64,000 nucleotides of DNA from Anaerorhabdus sp036641015 (GCF_036641015.1 NZ_JAVWFO010000003.1:1-64000); one strand, 5' to 3'. Numbered from the stretch's first letter, positions 1 through 8,884 are shown. The notes: generated by a model from the sequence alone, not told the origin. Translations and numbers: made by a program.

Positions 1-503
1 TCCGGATTCTGTAAATCATTTTGTACGCATAGTTTAGTGCAAACACTCATAACTAAATTACGAATAATATATACAGCTTCATGTCCTTCATCTAGGCTTG
101 GAGTGTGTTTAATTGCTTGTCGTAGACACAATCCCTTGAAACAAGATTCGAATTCTAAAATGAAAAAATTATAAGCTTGCTCATCGGGATAATGAGTTAT
201 TTGATATTTAAATAAAACTGATATTTCTTGAAGACTAAATACTTGTTTCATAATACAAATTACTACAAGATATGCTAAGTGCTTGTTAGAGTATCTTTTG
301 TTTTGTGGAGCTTCAATAATACCTTGATTAACATAATTATTAATCATTGTTTTCGTGATATAACTGTCTTGTCCAGCTATCATAACAACACCTAGTATTT
401 GTTGTAGGTAATCTACTACTTGATCCATATATAAATTCAAACTTGGCAGTTCGTTCCATCGAGGTAGATGTAAATCGGATATCTCTTTTTCATTTAAGTA
501 CAT
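1..503 (-). CDS. DUF1836 family protein, 5' part (runs off window)
   Basis: This open frame runs from an ATG at 503 on the minus strand to the window edge with no stop, so about 167 N-terminal residues are visible and the C-terminus is missing. The sequence begins MYLNEKEISDLHLPRW and carries the phrase LYMDQVVDYLQQ, which is typical of the DUF1836 family. A segment near residues 60-80 (TMINNYVNQGII) looks like the helix-turn-helix part of these proteins, so a DNA-binding role is likely but not established. An AGGTGG ribosome binding site precedes the start. It is divergent from the small gene at 617. Confidence 0.8.
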   Translation of the reverse strand, partial: MYLNEKEISDLHLPRWNELPSLNLYMDQVVDYLQQILGVVMIAGQDSYITKTMINNYVNQGIIEAPQNKRYSNKHLAYLVVICIMKQVFSLQEISVLFKYQITHYPDEQAYNFFILEFESCFKGLCLRQAIKHTPSLDEGHEAVYIIRNLVMSVCTKLCVQNDLQNP

Positions 504-526
504 AGTTTGTTACCACCTTTATATAT

Positions 527-556
527 ATTATAGTAAACAACATGAAGTATAGTCAA
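527..556 (-). promoter_or_regulatory. promoter of the DUF1836 gene
   Basis: On the minus strand TTGACT (complement of 551-556) and TATAAT (complement of 527-532) are separated by 18 bp, about 25 bp upstream of the DUF1836 ATG. This is close to a sigma-A consensus promoter. Confidence 0.6.
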
Positions 557-616
557 ACATTGCTTGGGTAATTATTCTAATTGGTGTATAGTAATTTAAA
601 AGAAGTGAGGGTGAAC

Positions 617-916
617 ATGGAAAGATTAACTAAAAAAGAAAATGATAAATATGTTGTCACGGGATTAAATGAGGTGAATGGTAGTTTCTATGGTGATGCG
701 ATTGAAAGACTAGCATTGTTTGAAAATATGCTAGAAACTATTGAAACTCAACAACAGGAGTATGATAAACAAATAAATCAATTACGTGATCCCTCTTCTG
801 GTAAAATACATTGGCGCATTAAAGAGTTAATGGGTAAAAAGTTAACAAATAAAGGAATATTACTAGCATTAAAATATCATGGAATAGATGTAGGTGAAGA
901 AGATGAAGCTGAATGA
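617..916 (+). CDS. small hypothetical protein, phage-protein-like start
   Basis: A 99-residue protein starting MERLTKKENDKY. The ATG at 617 follows GTGAGGGTG and is preferred over an upstream in-frame start at 581. The opening MERLTK and the later phrase AIERLALFENMLE resemble small hypothetical proteins common in Firmicutes phages, which often carry ERLAxYE. The middle is probably helical (residues 40-60, rich in E and Q). The function is unknown. It overlaps the downstream NUDIX gene by 14 bases, so the two are probably cotranscribed and translationally coupled. Confidence 0.6.
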   Translation: MERLTKKENDKYVVTGLNEVNGSFYGDAIERLALFENMLETIETQQQEYDKQINQLRDPSSGKIHWRIKELMGKKLTNKGILLALKYHGIDVGEEDEAE

Positions 917-1448
917 AAAAACATTGAAACAAGAACTTAAGTTTAAAGGCAAACTAATCAATGTAAGGCATGATGAGGTTGAATTACCAAACAATGAAAT
1001 TGCACTTAGAGAAGTTGTGGAACATCCAGGTGGAGTTGCTGTTGCAATGATTAATAATGAAGGAAAATTCTTTATGGTTGAACAATATCGTTATGCTCAG
1101 CAAAAAGTTTTATTGGAATTTCCAGCTGGAAAGATGGAAAAAGGAGAAGACCCATTAGAAACAGCTAAAAGAGAAGTGATAGAAGAAACAGGATATAGTG
1201 GAAAAGATTATGTGTATCTAGGAAGAATGGTACCAACAGGAGCATATTTAGAAGAGAAGATTGAAATGTATATGGCAACAACTGATCAATACATGGGTCA
1301 AAAGCTGGATGAAGATGAATTTGTTAAGGTAAGTACTAAGTCAATAGATGAACTTGTAGATATGATTATGAATAGAGAAATAGAAGATGGAAAAACAATT
1401 GCCATGACATTTATGATTAAGGAAATTATGGCAAGAAATAAAAAATAA
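903..1448 (+). CDS. nudF: NUDIX hydrolase, ADP-ribose pyrophosphatase
   Basis: A 181-residue cytoplasmic NUDIX enzyme predicted to hydrolyse ADP-ribose to AMP and ribose 5-phosphate. The full NUDIX box is visible around residues 75-100: GKMEKGEDPLETAKREV followed by IEETGY, fitting Gx5Ex7REUxEExGU. The proline-glycine context PTGAYLEEKIEMYMA after the box fits the ADP-ribose pyrophosphatase subfamily (NudF/YqkG). ATG 903 sits 6-7 bases after AGGTG inside the end of the preceding gene. An in-frame GTG at 894 is the alternative start. Confidence 0.85.
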   Translation: MKLNEKTLKQELKFKGKLINVRHDEVELPNNEIALREVVEHPGGVAVAMINNEGKFFMVEQYRYAQQKVLLEFPAGKMEKGEDPLETAKREVIEETGYSGKDYVYLGRMVPTGAYLEEKIEMYMATTDQYMGQKLDEDEFVKVSTKSIDELVDMIMNREIEDGKTIAMTFMIKEIMARNKK

Positions 1449-1464
1449 TGGTACACTAATAGGC

Positions 1465-1505
1465 AGTCAGTCGCAATTCCCTGACTTAAAATAAAACAAG
1501 GAGGA
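1465..1505 (+). promoter_or_regulatory. preQ1-I riboswitch
   Basis: Stem P1 is GTCAG (1466-1470) with CTGAC (1481-1485), enclosing the loop TCGCAATTCC. The A-rich tail TTAAAATAAAACAAGGAGG follows. Layout and sequence closely match known translational preQ1-I aptamers, whose loop begins UCGCA and whose tail ends ACAAGG. The tail contains the Shine-Dalgarno sequence of the downstream queT gene, so preQ1 binding would hide the ribosome binding site. Confidence 0.85.
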
Positions 1506-1510
1506 TTTTT

Positions 1511-2032
1511 GTGAACGCAAGATTAAAAAAATTTACGATTATTGCAATGATAGCTGCGCTGTATACGGCGGTGTCACTTGCACTAGCACCAATTACTTAC
1601 GGAAGCATTCAAGTAAGAGTTGCTGAAGCATTAACATTACTACCGATTATTTACCCGCCGGCAATTTGGGGTGTAACATTAGGGTGCGCTCTAACAAATT
1701 TAGTGGGAGCCATGATGGGTATCAATGTTTTGGGATTTATGGATGTATTTGTAGGAACTTTTGCAACATTTCTAGCAGCGGTATGCACTTATAAACTGAG
1801 AAAAATTGAATTTAAAGGGTTACCACTTTTAGCGGCAAGTATGCCTGTATTATTTAATGCAGTAATTATTGGATTTGAACTCGCTTTTGTTTATTTTCCA
1901 CTAGAAAGTATGATGTTTGGATTTATGATTAGTGCAATTGAAGTTGGACTTGGAGAGTTAGTTTCTTGTTTTGTATTTGGAATACCACTTATAAAGATTT
2001 TGAATAAAACAAAAATATTTGAAAAAATCTAA
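1511..2032 (+). CDS. queT: QueT family queuosine-precursor transporter
   Basis: A 173-residue membrane protein with about five to six hydrophobic segments, predicted to be the substrate-binding S component of an ECF-type importer for a queuosine precursor such as preQ1. The motif YGSIQVRVAEALTLLPIIYP near residues 30-49 is the family hallmark. The start is GTG at 1511, placed 7 bases after AAGGAGG, and that ribosome binding site lies in the tail of a preQ1-I riboswitch. No ECF ATPase genes are nearby, so it likely uses a shared energizing module. Confidence 0.9.
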   Translation: MNARLKKFTIIAMIAALYTAVSLALAPITYGSIQVRVAEALTLLPIIYPPAIWGVTLGCALTNLVGAMMGINVLGFMDVFVGTFATFLAAVCTYKLRKIEFKGLPLLAASMPVLFNAVIIGFELAFVYFPLESMMFGFMISAIEVGLGELVSCFVFGIPLIKILNKTKIFEKI

Positions 2033-2065
2033 ATATTACTTACCAGTAAAATGGTTTGTGTAAAT

Positions 2066-2097
2066 AAATCTCATCTATTTGAAAGGTGAGATTTTTT
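2066..2097 (+). terminator. terminator after queT
   Basis: The stem AATCTCATC (2067-2075) with GGTGAGATT (2085-2093) is followed by a T run. Confidence 0.75.
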
Positions 2098-2146
2098 ATA
2101 TGTTTTACCAAACAATAGTTAGATATAAAACTTATAGGATACGACA

Positions 2147-2196
2147 ATAAAAAACCTTGTGTAAAGGATGGTTAGTAACCAACAGGATACACAAGG
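2147..2196 (-). terminator. terminator of the sugar-binding protein operon
   Basis: On the minus strand the stem CCTTGTGTA/TACACAAGG (arms 2188-2196 and 2155-2163) is followed by TTTTTTATT. It lies just downstream of the stop at 2217. Confidence 0.75.
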
Positions 2197-2216
2197 ATGA
2201 CATGTAATAGTAATTA

Positions 2217-3224
2217 TTAATTTCCATATAGTTGTTCATGGGTATAAATGTTTTTTTCGATTATTTCATGATCAATATTTTGTTTAATAATAGTAGTTCC
2301 AGTTATTAGATGAGCATCAATTAATTTTTCATAACCATTATCAACTTGAGTATTTATGGAAGTTGGTTCGCCTAAAGTTGCAATGTTAAATGCTTCAATT
2401 ATTGCTGTATTAGCTAAGGATCGCAAATCCATATTAATAGTTAAATCTTGAGTGCCATTTACAATTCGTTTAAGTGCGTCTAATTCTGCATCAGTTCCAG
2501 TAATAGCAACATGATGTTCTATACCCATTTCGGATACTACATCAGCGCAAGCTCCTGCAAGTTTATCGTTAGGAGCTAAAATGGCATCAACATTTCCATG
2601 ATTTTCAATTGTTTCTTTCACTATTCGTTTTGCTTCGTCAACAGACCATCCAGGAACGTATTCATTCAAAATAATATTTATATTGTCACCAAGGGGTTCA
2701 ATATATCTCATTGCTCCTTCATAAAGTGCCTCTGTATTGCTATCACTAGGATCACCCTTAAGAATAATGTAATCACCTTCATATACCAATTCAGATAAAT
2801 ATTGTCCTGCTGCTTGACCGATTCGGTTACTGTCATAACCTACTACTAAATCTATAGGCTGATTCAATATTGTTCTTGAATAACTGATTACAGGAACATT
2901 TTTACTTTTAGCATAGCTAATAATTTCTTCGGTATTTGTTGCATCTCTTGGGGCGATAATTAAAACATCAATTCCACTATCAATCATTTCTATACAGTCT
3001 TCTGTTTGAGTTAAAGGTTTGTCAGTTTTATTTAAACGAACTTCAATCTTTGCTCCAAGTTCAGAAGCCTTTTCTTCCATGTATTTCTTTTCATTAACCC
3101 AACGAGTTGCTTCTCCAACACCCAAAGAAACGCCAATAAAAACTTTTTTATCTTTTTTAGAACAACCACTGAGTGTAAGTATGCAAGACAATACTAATAT
3201 AGGTATGAGAATTTTTTTTATCAT
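2217..3224 (-). CDS. periplasmic-type sugar-binding lipoprotein
   Basis: A 335-residue lipoprotein with a signal peptide and lipobox (ILTLSGCSKKD, cysteine about residue 21). The rest fits the Peripla_BP_4/LacI-type sugar-binding fold, closest in feel to xylose or ribose binding proteins: ISYSRTI, VGYDSNRIGQAAGQYL, LAPNDKLAGACADV and ITGTDAELDALKRI. No ABC ATPase or permease gene is adjacent. Instead its ATG overlaps the stop of the upstream GGDEF-EAL sensor gene (ATGA), which suggests a sensory role that presents ligand state to the sensor rather than uptake. The ligand cannot be read from sequence. Confidence 0.85.
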   Translation of the reverse strand: MIKKILIPILVLSCILTLSGCSKKDKKVFIGVSLGVGEATRWVNEKKYMEEKASELGAKIEVRLNKTDKPLTQTEDCIEMIDSGIDVLIIAPRDATNTEEIISYAKSKNVPVISYSRTILNQPIDLVVGYDSNRIGQAAGQYLSELVYEGDYIILKGDPSDSNTEALYEGAMRYIEPLGDNINIILNEYVPGWSVDEAKRIVKETIENHGNVDAILAPNDKLAGACADVVSEMGIEHHVAITGTDAELDALKRIVNGTQDLTINMDLRSLANTAIIEAFNIATLGEPTSINTQVDNGYEKLIDAHLITGTTIIKQNIDHEIIEKNIYTHEQLYGN

Positions 3225-5425
3225 ATTTTACCATCTCCATATATTTTAAAGAACTCATCTTGTGGCATTGGTTTTGCGTAATAATAACCTTGAGCTACAG
3301 CTAATCCATACTCTTTCATAAGCATAACATTTTCTTCTGTTTCAACACCCTCTACAACAATTTTAATATTTAAATCTCTAGCCATTGTAGTAATAGCTGA
3401 TAGAATACTTTTTTGTCGATCGCTTTTCTTGGTATTTTGCAAAAATCCTCGATCAAACTTAATGACATCAACCTCAACATCTTTAAGCATATTGAGTGAT
3501 GAATATCCACTTCCAAAATCGTCCATGGATACGTGTAATCCACTTTCATGTAATTTACGTATAAATTGATCCATTAATTGATAGTTATCAAAAATTACAG
3601 TTTCGGTTAATTCAATTTCGATTAAACTAGTTGGAACATTATAATGCTTAATCTTAGCAAGTATGAAATGTATTAAATCAGGATTTATTAAATGCACTCT
3701 TGAAAAGTTAATTGATATTGGGACACATTCGATATTGTTATCAAGGCAAGTGCGTAAAAATTTTAAAGTCTTCTCGAAAATAATAAAATCAATATCTTTA
3801 ATTAAACCTGTTTTTTCTGATAATGATATGAATTCACTTGGTGGTAGTATAGCACCTGATTTTGTACACCATCTTGCTAGTGCTTCAGCACCAACTATCT
3901 TATTAGTATTAATATCTACTTTAGGTTGGAAGAATGGTGTAATTTCATCATCTTGAATAGCTTTTTCTATAGAACGTTTAGATTGTTCGTTTTGTATTAA
4001 TTGTTTATTTAATTCCTTGTCAAAGAAAGCTACTGCTTTGCGATGGGTACCCTTAGTGCTCTTAGATGCCATGTTCGCTTTATCTACCATTAGATTTACA
4101 TTTTCATCAAAATTAGTAATTTCATAAATACCAGCAGATAAATAAACTAAAATATTATTAACAGTGATTTCTGAACTAAAAATAGAGTTTAAACGAGATT
4201 CACTTGCATCAGTTAATAACATAACAAAGTGATCACTGTAGATACGAGCACACAATTCATTCTCTTTTAGTACACTAGCATATAGTTGATGTATTATTGA
4301 TAGAATTTCATCACCTGTAGAGTAACCATAATAATTATTTATATACTTGAAATTATCGACATCAAATGTAAAGATATAAAACTTTTTATTAGGATTTTTT
4401 TGTAAAATATCTAGTAAATTAAATTGGAACTTTGTAAAAGTATCACGCCCTGTAACAGGGTCGATAAAGGCTAAACGAGATAATTTCTTTTCTTGTAATT
4501 TACGAGAGTATAGGAAATAAGATGATGATAATAAGAATCCGATAAATAGTACGCATAATACAGCATAGAATATTTTAACAACAGTTTGCACATTTGGTAA
4601 TACTGCATCTTTTTGAATACTAGATACTAAATACCAATCATAAACTTTATCTAGAGGTGTATAGGTAGCGAATAGTTTAGCGTTCTTATAGTTAAGTTCC
4701 ATAAACCCAGTTGCGTTATTTTCGATATCAGTCTTTAATGTTTTAGTTTCGTCAGGATTTTTTGGGTAAAGTAATCTAAATAAGTTATCTGATTCAGGGG
4801 TGTAGTTTTCATCTTGAGAGCTGATGATAATATAGCCATCTCCATTAATAATGTAGGTATATCCTATATCGGAGTAAAGAGATGCTGCACATAGGTTATA
4901 CATTTGTTCAATTGAATATTGTCTTTGAATTGTACCAACAATTTCATTATCAATTGTAACAGGTGAACTTATTACGAATATTGGTTCGCCAGTAGCTCTA
5001 GATATTAGACGATCAGATATATTACTTTCATCTGCCATGGCTATACGGAAGTAATTCCTTCCTGTTATATCGAGGGTGGCACCGTTAGGGAAATATGCTG
5101 TACCATTAGGTAATGAAAAAAACAATTGAAATTCATTCTTTTCATTAGCATATTGTACAAAAACATCTTGTAAAGTACTGTTTTGTTGACTAAATCTTTC
5201 GGTTAATTGATTAGCGATAACAGCTAAATTATTAACTTCATTAGATAGATTTAGGTTAATTGCATCTTTATTTTGTTCGACAATTTCAGTTAAATTAGTT
5301 TGAATATCAGATTTAAGAAGGTTTTGTGCGTAACTCATTAAGGAAATGATTGTCATAACTAAAACAGTATTAATGAAGATCATTAATAGAAGTGGTATAT
5401 TTTTAGTTAGCTTTGATTTATGCAT
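3221..5425 (-). CDS. membrane sensor GGDEF(degenerate)-EAL, c-di-GMP phosphodiesterase
   Basis: A 734-residue protein with a transmembrane helix near residues 10-31, an extracytoplasmic dCache-like sensor region (about 32-280), a second helix (about 285-308), a GGDEF domain and an EAL domain. The GGDEF signature is replaced by YSDHF, so cyclase activity is unlikely. The EAL domain keeps its catalytic set: EALARW, SINFS, ELTE, DDFGSGYSSL, IKFDRGF, VVEGVET and AQGYYYAKP. It should hydrolyse c-di-GMP. It is first in an operon with the sugar-binding lipoprotein and is divergent from tmk. A GTP-binding regulatory role for the broken GGDEF domain is possible. Confidence 0.88.
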   Translation of the reverse strand: MHKSKLTKNIPLLLMIFINTVLVMTIISLMSYAQNLLKSDIQTNLTEIVEQNKDAINLNLSNEVNNLAVIANQLTERFSQQNSTLQDVFVQYANEKNEFQLFFSLPNGTAYFPNGATLDITGRNYFRIAMADESNISDRLISRATGEPIFVISSPVTIDNEIVGTIQRQYSIEQMYNLCAASLYSDIGYTYIINGDGYIIISSQDENYTPESDNLFRLLYPKNPDETKTLKTDIENNATGFMELNYKNAKLFATYTPLDKVYDWYLVSSIQKDAVLPNVQTVVKIFYAVLCVLFIGFLLSSSYFLYSRKLQEKKLSRLAFIDPVTGRDTFTKFQFNLLDILQKNPNKKFYIFTFDVDNFKYINNYYGYSTGDEILSIIHQLYASVLKENELCARIYSDHFVMLLTDASESRLNSIFSSEITVNNILVYLSAGIYEITNFDENVNLMVDKANMASKSTKGTHRKAVAFFDKELNKQLIQNEQSKRSIEKAIQDDEITPFFQPKVDINTNKIVGAEALARWCTKSGAILPPSEFISLSEKTGLIKDIDFIIFEKTLKFLRTCLDNNIECVPISINFSRVHLINPDLIHFILAKIKHYNVPTSLIEIELTETVIFDNYQLMDQFIRKLHESGLHVSMDDFGSGYSSLNMLKDVEVDVIKFDRGFLQNTKKSDRQKSILSAITTMARDLNIKIVVEGVETEENVMLMKEYGLAVAQGYYYAKPMPQDEFFKIYGDGKI

Positions 5426-5453
5426 ATTACGAATAAACTCCTGTGTTTAATTA

Positions 5454-5532
5454 ATTATAGCAAAAAATGATGAAATAAAAAAGTTAAGAGATGTATCGCA
5501 ATCTTTATGCAAGCTTAAAACCATGATATAAT
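5454..5532. promoter_or_regulatory. divergent extended -10 promoters (EAL operon / tmk operon)
   Basis: On the minus strand TGCTATAAT (complement of 5454-5462) precedes the GGDEF-EAL gene. On the plus strand TGATATAAT (5524-5532) precedes tmk. Both are extended -10 elements with weak -35 boxes. Confidence 0.5.
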
Positions 5533-5555
5533 TGATAAGAAATGATGGTGAATTT

Positions 5556-6188
5556 ATGAATAAAGGAATATTTATAACATTTGAAGGACCTGATGGTAGT
5601 GGAAAGACTACTGTTTCAACAGGTGTATATAAAAAACTTCAAGCTAATGGAATTGATGCGATTTATACGCGTGAACCAGGTGGAATTGAAATTGCCGAGG
5701 AAATACGTAAGATTATTTTAGATCCAAAAAATACTGCGATGGATGCTAAAACAGAAGCTTTGCTTTACGCAGCTAGTCGTCGTCAACATTTAGTTGAAAA
5801 AGTAAAACCAGCATTAGATGCAGGTAAAGTAGTAATTTGTGATCGTTTTGTTGATAGTTCATTAGCATATCAAGGGTGTGGACGTCATTTAGGGATAGAT
5901 GCGGTATGGGCAATTAATAATTTTGCAATTGAAGGATTTATGCCAACCAAAACAATTTATTTGGATTTAAGTGCTGAAGAAGGATTAAAACGAATAGAAA
6001 ATAGAGAATTCAAGGATCGCCTTGATCAAGAAACTATTCAATTTCATTTGGATGTACAAGCAGGATACAAAGAAATTGTAGAACGCTTTAAAGAACGTAT
6101 GGTTATAGTAGATGCATCTTTAAGTGTGGAACAAGTTATTGAGAATGCGACAAAGAAAGTGTTGGAAATAATCCATGATCAAGGATAA
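5556..6188 (+). CDS. tmk: thymidylate kinase
   Basis: A 210-residue dTMP kinase that makes dTDP for DNA synthesis. The P-loop FEGPDGSGKTT lies near residues 7-17, the DR motif in CDRFVDSSLAYQG, and the TREPGG substrate motif is present. ATG 5556 has GGTG upstream at a suitable distance and gives the normal family N-terminus; an in-frame ATT/ATG extension upstream is not needed. It is followed by holB with a 14-base overlap, the usual Firmicutes order. Confidence 0.93.
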   Translation: MNKGIFITFEGPDGSGKTTVSTGVYKKLQANGIDAIYTREPGGIEIAEEIRKIILDPKNTAMDAKTEALLYAASRRQHLVEKVKPALDAGKVVICDRFVDSSLAYQGCGRHLGIDAVWAINNFAIEGFMPTKTIYLDLSAEEGLKRIENREFKDRLDQETIQFHLDVQAGYKEIVERFKERMVIVDASLSVEQVIENATKKVLEIIHDQG

Positions 6189-7152
6189 ACTTGAGACTAC
6201 ACAACCCATAGTATTTAAAACACTAAGCAATGCCATAACTAATAGAAAGTTTGCTCATGCTTATCTTTTTACTGGGGTTCGAGGAACTCCTAAAAAAGAA
6301 GCGGCAACATGGTTTGCTCAGAATCTGGTGTGTGAACATAAAATAGATGGATTTGCGTGTGAAGTTTGCGATGAATGCAGAAGAATAAGTGAAAATAAAT
6401 ATGCTGATTTAATCTATTTAGATGGAACAGATGCAACAATTAAAAAAGATAGTATCCTACACTTGCAAGAGCAATTTTCTAAAACAGCTCTTGAAAAAAG
6501 TGGTAAGAAATTCTATATATTAGATATGGCAGAAAATGCCACAACTGAGGCATTAAATAGTTTATTAAAATTCTTAGAAGAACCTAATGGGCAAGACACT
6601 CAAGCGATATTGATAGTTGATAGTATTGATCGATTATTGCCTACAATCATATCAAGGTGCCAAATTATTCCGTTTAAACCGTTAAATGTAGAACACTATT
6701 ATGAAGATGGAATAGCTAGTGGATTAGATCCATTAGACAGTTATATATTAAGTCATATTGTGAAAGATGTTGATCACATGAAAGATACAAGTGAAACCGA
6801 AGAGTATCAAACAGGGAGAGTAGTAGCAGAAAGATTTGTATCGTTATTCGATGTTGATATCCACCGGTTCTTGGTTTGGTTTGAAACGGAGATACTAGGT
6901 AGTAAAGAAAAAGACAAAGAAATAGTAAAAATGATGTTAGAAATATTACTTATTTTCTTTAGAGATGTAGTATCGTGTCACGAGGGACAAACAAGTTGGT
7001 TTGAAAGAGAAGTAATACGCATTAGAGACAAGAATTATCCAATTGAAAAGATTATATTAATACTTCTAGAGAGTAAAGATAAATGTAATCGTAGTTACAA
7101 TTTGCAATTAGTCATTGAACAAATGATATATGAGATAAAGGAGGTTATGTAA
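6175..7152 (+). CDS. holB: DNA polymerase III subunit delta'
   Basis: A 325-residue clamp-loader subunit. The N-terminal region has the AAA+ layout with a non-canonical Walker A (TGVRGTPKKEA), as is normal for delta'. It also has a zinc-binding cysteine cluster (CEHKIDGFACEVCDEC), the phrase ALNSLLKFLEEP and the SRC motif (IISRCQ). It overlaps tmk by 14 bases and ricT by one base. The C-terminal third is divergent, as in other delta' proteins. Confidence 0.9.
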   Translation: MIKDKLETTQPIVFKTLSNAITNRKFAHAYLFTGVRGTPKKEAATWFAQNLVCEHKIDGFACEVCDECRRISENKYADLIYLDGTDATIKKDSILHLQEQFSKTALEKSGKKFYILDMAENATTEALNSLLKFLEEPNGQDTQAILIVDSIDRLLPTIISRCQIIPFKPLNVEHYYEDGIASGLDPLDSYILSHIVKDVDHMKDTSETEEYQTGRVVAERFVSLFDVDIHRFLVWFETEILGSKEKDKEIVKMMLEILLIFFRDVVSCHEGQTSWFEREVIRIRDKNYPIEKIILILLESKDKCNRSYNLQLVIEQMIYEIKEVM

Positions 7153-8030
7153 TGGAAGAAACAGTTGTTAGTGAAATAATAGAAAGTTTTAAATATGTAA
7201 TTTCAATACGTTTTAGAAATGGTAATAAATGTTATTCATTTGGTACTAATGATGAAACAATTGAATATGGAGATTATGTAGTTGTAGAAACAGCAAGAGG
7301 AGTTGAATTAGGTGAGGTTGTTAGTTCACTTAGGGAATTCAATCCAGAAGAAATTAGAACGCCACTTAAACCGGTCTTAAATAAGGCTACACCAGAGGAC
7401 AAAAAACAATATGCTGAAAATATTGAGCTTGCTAAAGAGGCATATAATTATTGTCAAAGTGAAATAACTAATTTGGAATTAGATATGAATTTAATAAGTG
7501 CTGAATATACTTTAGATCGTAGTAAAGTGTTATTTGTTTATGTAGCAGATGAAAGAGTAGACTTTAGGGAACTACTTAAACGCTTAGCTGGAGGTTTACA
7601 TTGTCGTATTGAATTAAGACAAATAGGATCAAGAGATAAAGCTAAAATCATAGGTGGAATTGGTCCTTGTGGAATGGAAACTTGTTGTTCACGATTTATG
7701 GAAGAATTTGATGTTGTTTCTATAAACATGGCAAAAAATCAATTGCTAGCATTAAATATTCAGAAATTATCAGGGCAATGTGGAAAACTTATGTGCTGTT
7801 TGAAATTTGAAGATGATGCTTATAAAGAATTAAGACAAGGATTACCTAAATTAAATGCTCAAGTAGAGTATGAGGGTTCAACTTATCGAGTAACATCAAT
7901 GAATGTAATCGCAAAACAAGCTAAATTAGAAAATCGTGAAGCAGTTCAATTTATTTCTTTAGATGATTTAAAAGCAAAAGCTAAAGTAAAGAAAGTTGAA
8001 CCACCTCAACCTAAGAAAGGGGCTGAATAG
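7152..8030 (+). CDS. ricT: PSP1 domain protein RicT (YaaT)
   Basis: A 292-residue homologue of B. subtilis RicT, which works with RicA and RicF in mRNA maturation through RNase Y. The PSP1 domain is recognisable in GIGPCGMETCCSRF, then LSGQCGKLMCCLKFED. The clustered cysteines match those known to bind an iron-sulfur cluster in the RicAFT complex. The start overlaps the holB stop (TAATG), and rsmI follows after two bases. yabA, usually between ricT and rsmI in Bacillus, is absent. Confidence 0.92.
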   Translation: MEETVVSEIIESFKYVISIRFRNGNKCYSFGTNDETIEYGDYVVVETARGVELGEVVSSLREFNPEEIRTPLKPVLNKATPEDKKQYAENIELAKEAYNYCQSEITNLELDMNLISAEYTLDRSKVLFVYVADERVDFRELLKRLAGGLHCRIELRQIGSRDKAKIIGGIGPCGMETCCSRFMEEFDVVSINMAKNQLLALNIQKLSGQCGKLMCCLKFEDDAYKELRQGLPKLNAQVEYEGSTYRVTSMNVIAKQAKLENREAVQFISLDDLKAKAKVKKVEPPQPKKGAE

Positions 8031-8032
8031 CC

Positions 8033-8884
8033 TTGGTTCATCGTCAAAAAAGTTTTGAAAATGAAATGCCTACATTATATCTAGTTCCTACTCCTATAGG
8101 GAATCTAGAAGAGATGACACCACGTGCAATTGAAATATTAAAATCGGTTGATGTAATTGCGTGTGAGGATACAAGAAATTCACTAAAGTTGTTACAACAT
8201 TTTGATATACATACACGTTTTGTGCAATATCATAACTTTAATGAACAAGAGTCATCGAAGGGGTTATTACAATTTTTAAAACAAGGGAAAAATATTGCGA
8301 TTATATCAGATGCAGGATATCCATTAATTAGTGATCCAGGACAAGTGATTGTAAATAAAGCGATTGGGCTTGGATATAATGTTGTTCCATTATCAGGGTG
8401 CAATGCAATGTTAAATGGATTAGTAGCTTCAGGATTAATTACTCAACCATTTGCATTCATTGGATTTTTGCCTGCTAATCAAAAAGAATGTGTTAAAACA
8501 TTAAATCAATACAAGGGTTATCCAATGACTTTAATATTTTATGAAGCACCACATCGTATTGAAAAAATGCTGACAAGTGTACTTGAAGTATTTGGAGATA
8601 GACAAGTATGTGTAGCGCGAGAATTAACAAAAAAACATGAAGAATTTATACGTGGTCTTTGTAGCGAAGTAATCGAAGAAGTTAAAACTGCCAAAGGTGA
8701 AATGGTAGTTGTGATTGAAGGATGTAGTAATGATCCAAAACCTGCTATTGATATGGGCGAAATTGCAAAACTTGTAGAGGAAGCAATTGCAGGAGGATTG
8801 AGTAAATCCGATGCGATAAAATCAGTAGCTAAATTAACGGGTATGTCCAAAAATGAGATATATAATTATATCCATCAAAATTAA
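8033..8884 (+). CDS. rsmI: 16S rRNA (cytidine1402-2'-O)-methyltransferase
   Basis: A 283-residue SAM-dependent tetrapyrrole-methylase-fold enzyme that 2'-O-methylates C1402 of 16S rRNA. The signature is LYLVPTPIGNLEEMTPRA, then CEDTRNS, SDAGYPLISDPG and YEAPHRIEKML. The chosen TTG at 8033 gives the N-terminus MVHRQKSF, matching the QKSF opening of Firmicutes RsmI; ATG 8066 would remove this. The C-terminus (TGMSKNEIYNYI) is the short HTH-like end of the family. Confidence 0.93.
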   Translation: MVHRQKSFENEMPTLYLVPTPIGNLEEMTPRAIEILKSVDVIACEDTRNSLKLLQHFDIHTRFVQYHNFNEQESSKGLLQFLKQGKNIAIISDAGYPLISDPGQVIVNKAIGLGYNVVPLSGCNAMLNGLVASGLITQPFAFIGFLPANQKECVKTLNQYKGYPMTLIFYEAPHRIEKMLTSVLEVFGDRQVCVARELTKKHEEFIRGLCSEVIEEVKTAKGEMVVVIEGCSNDPKPAIDMGEIAKLVEEAIAGGLSKSDAIKSVAKLTGMSKNEIYNYIHQN

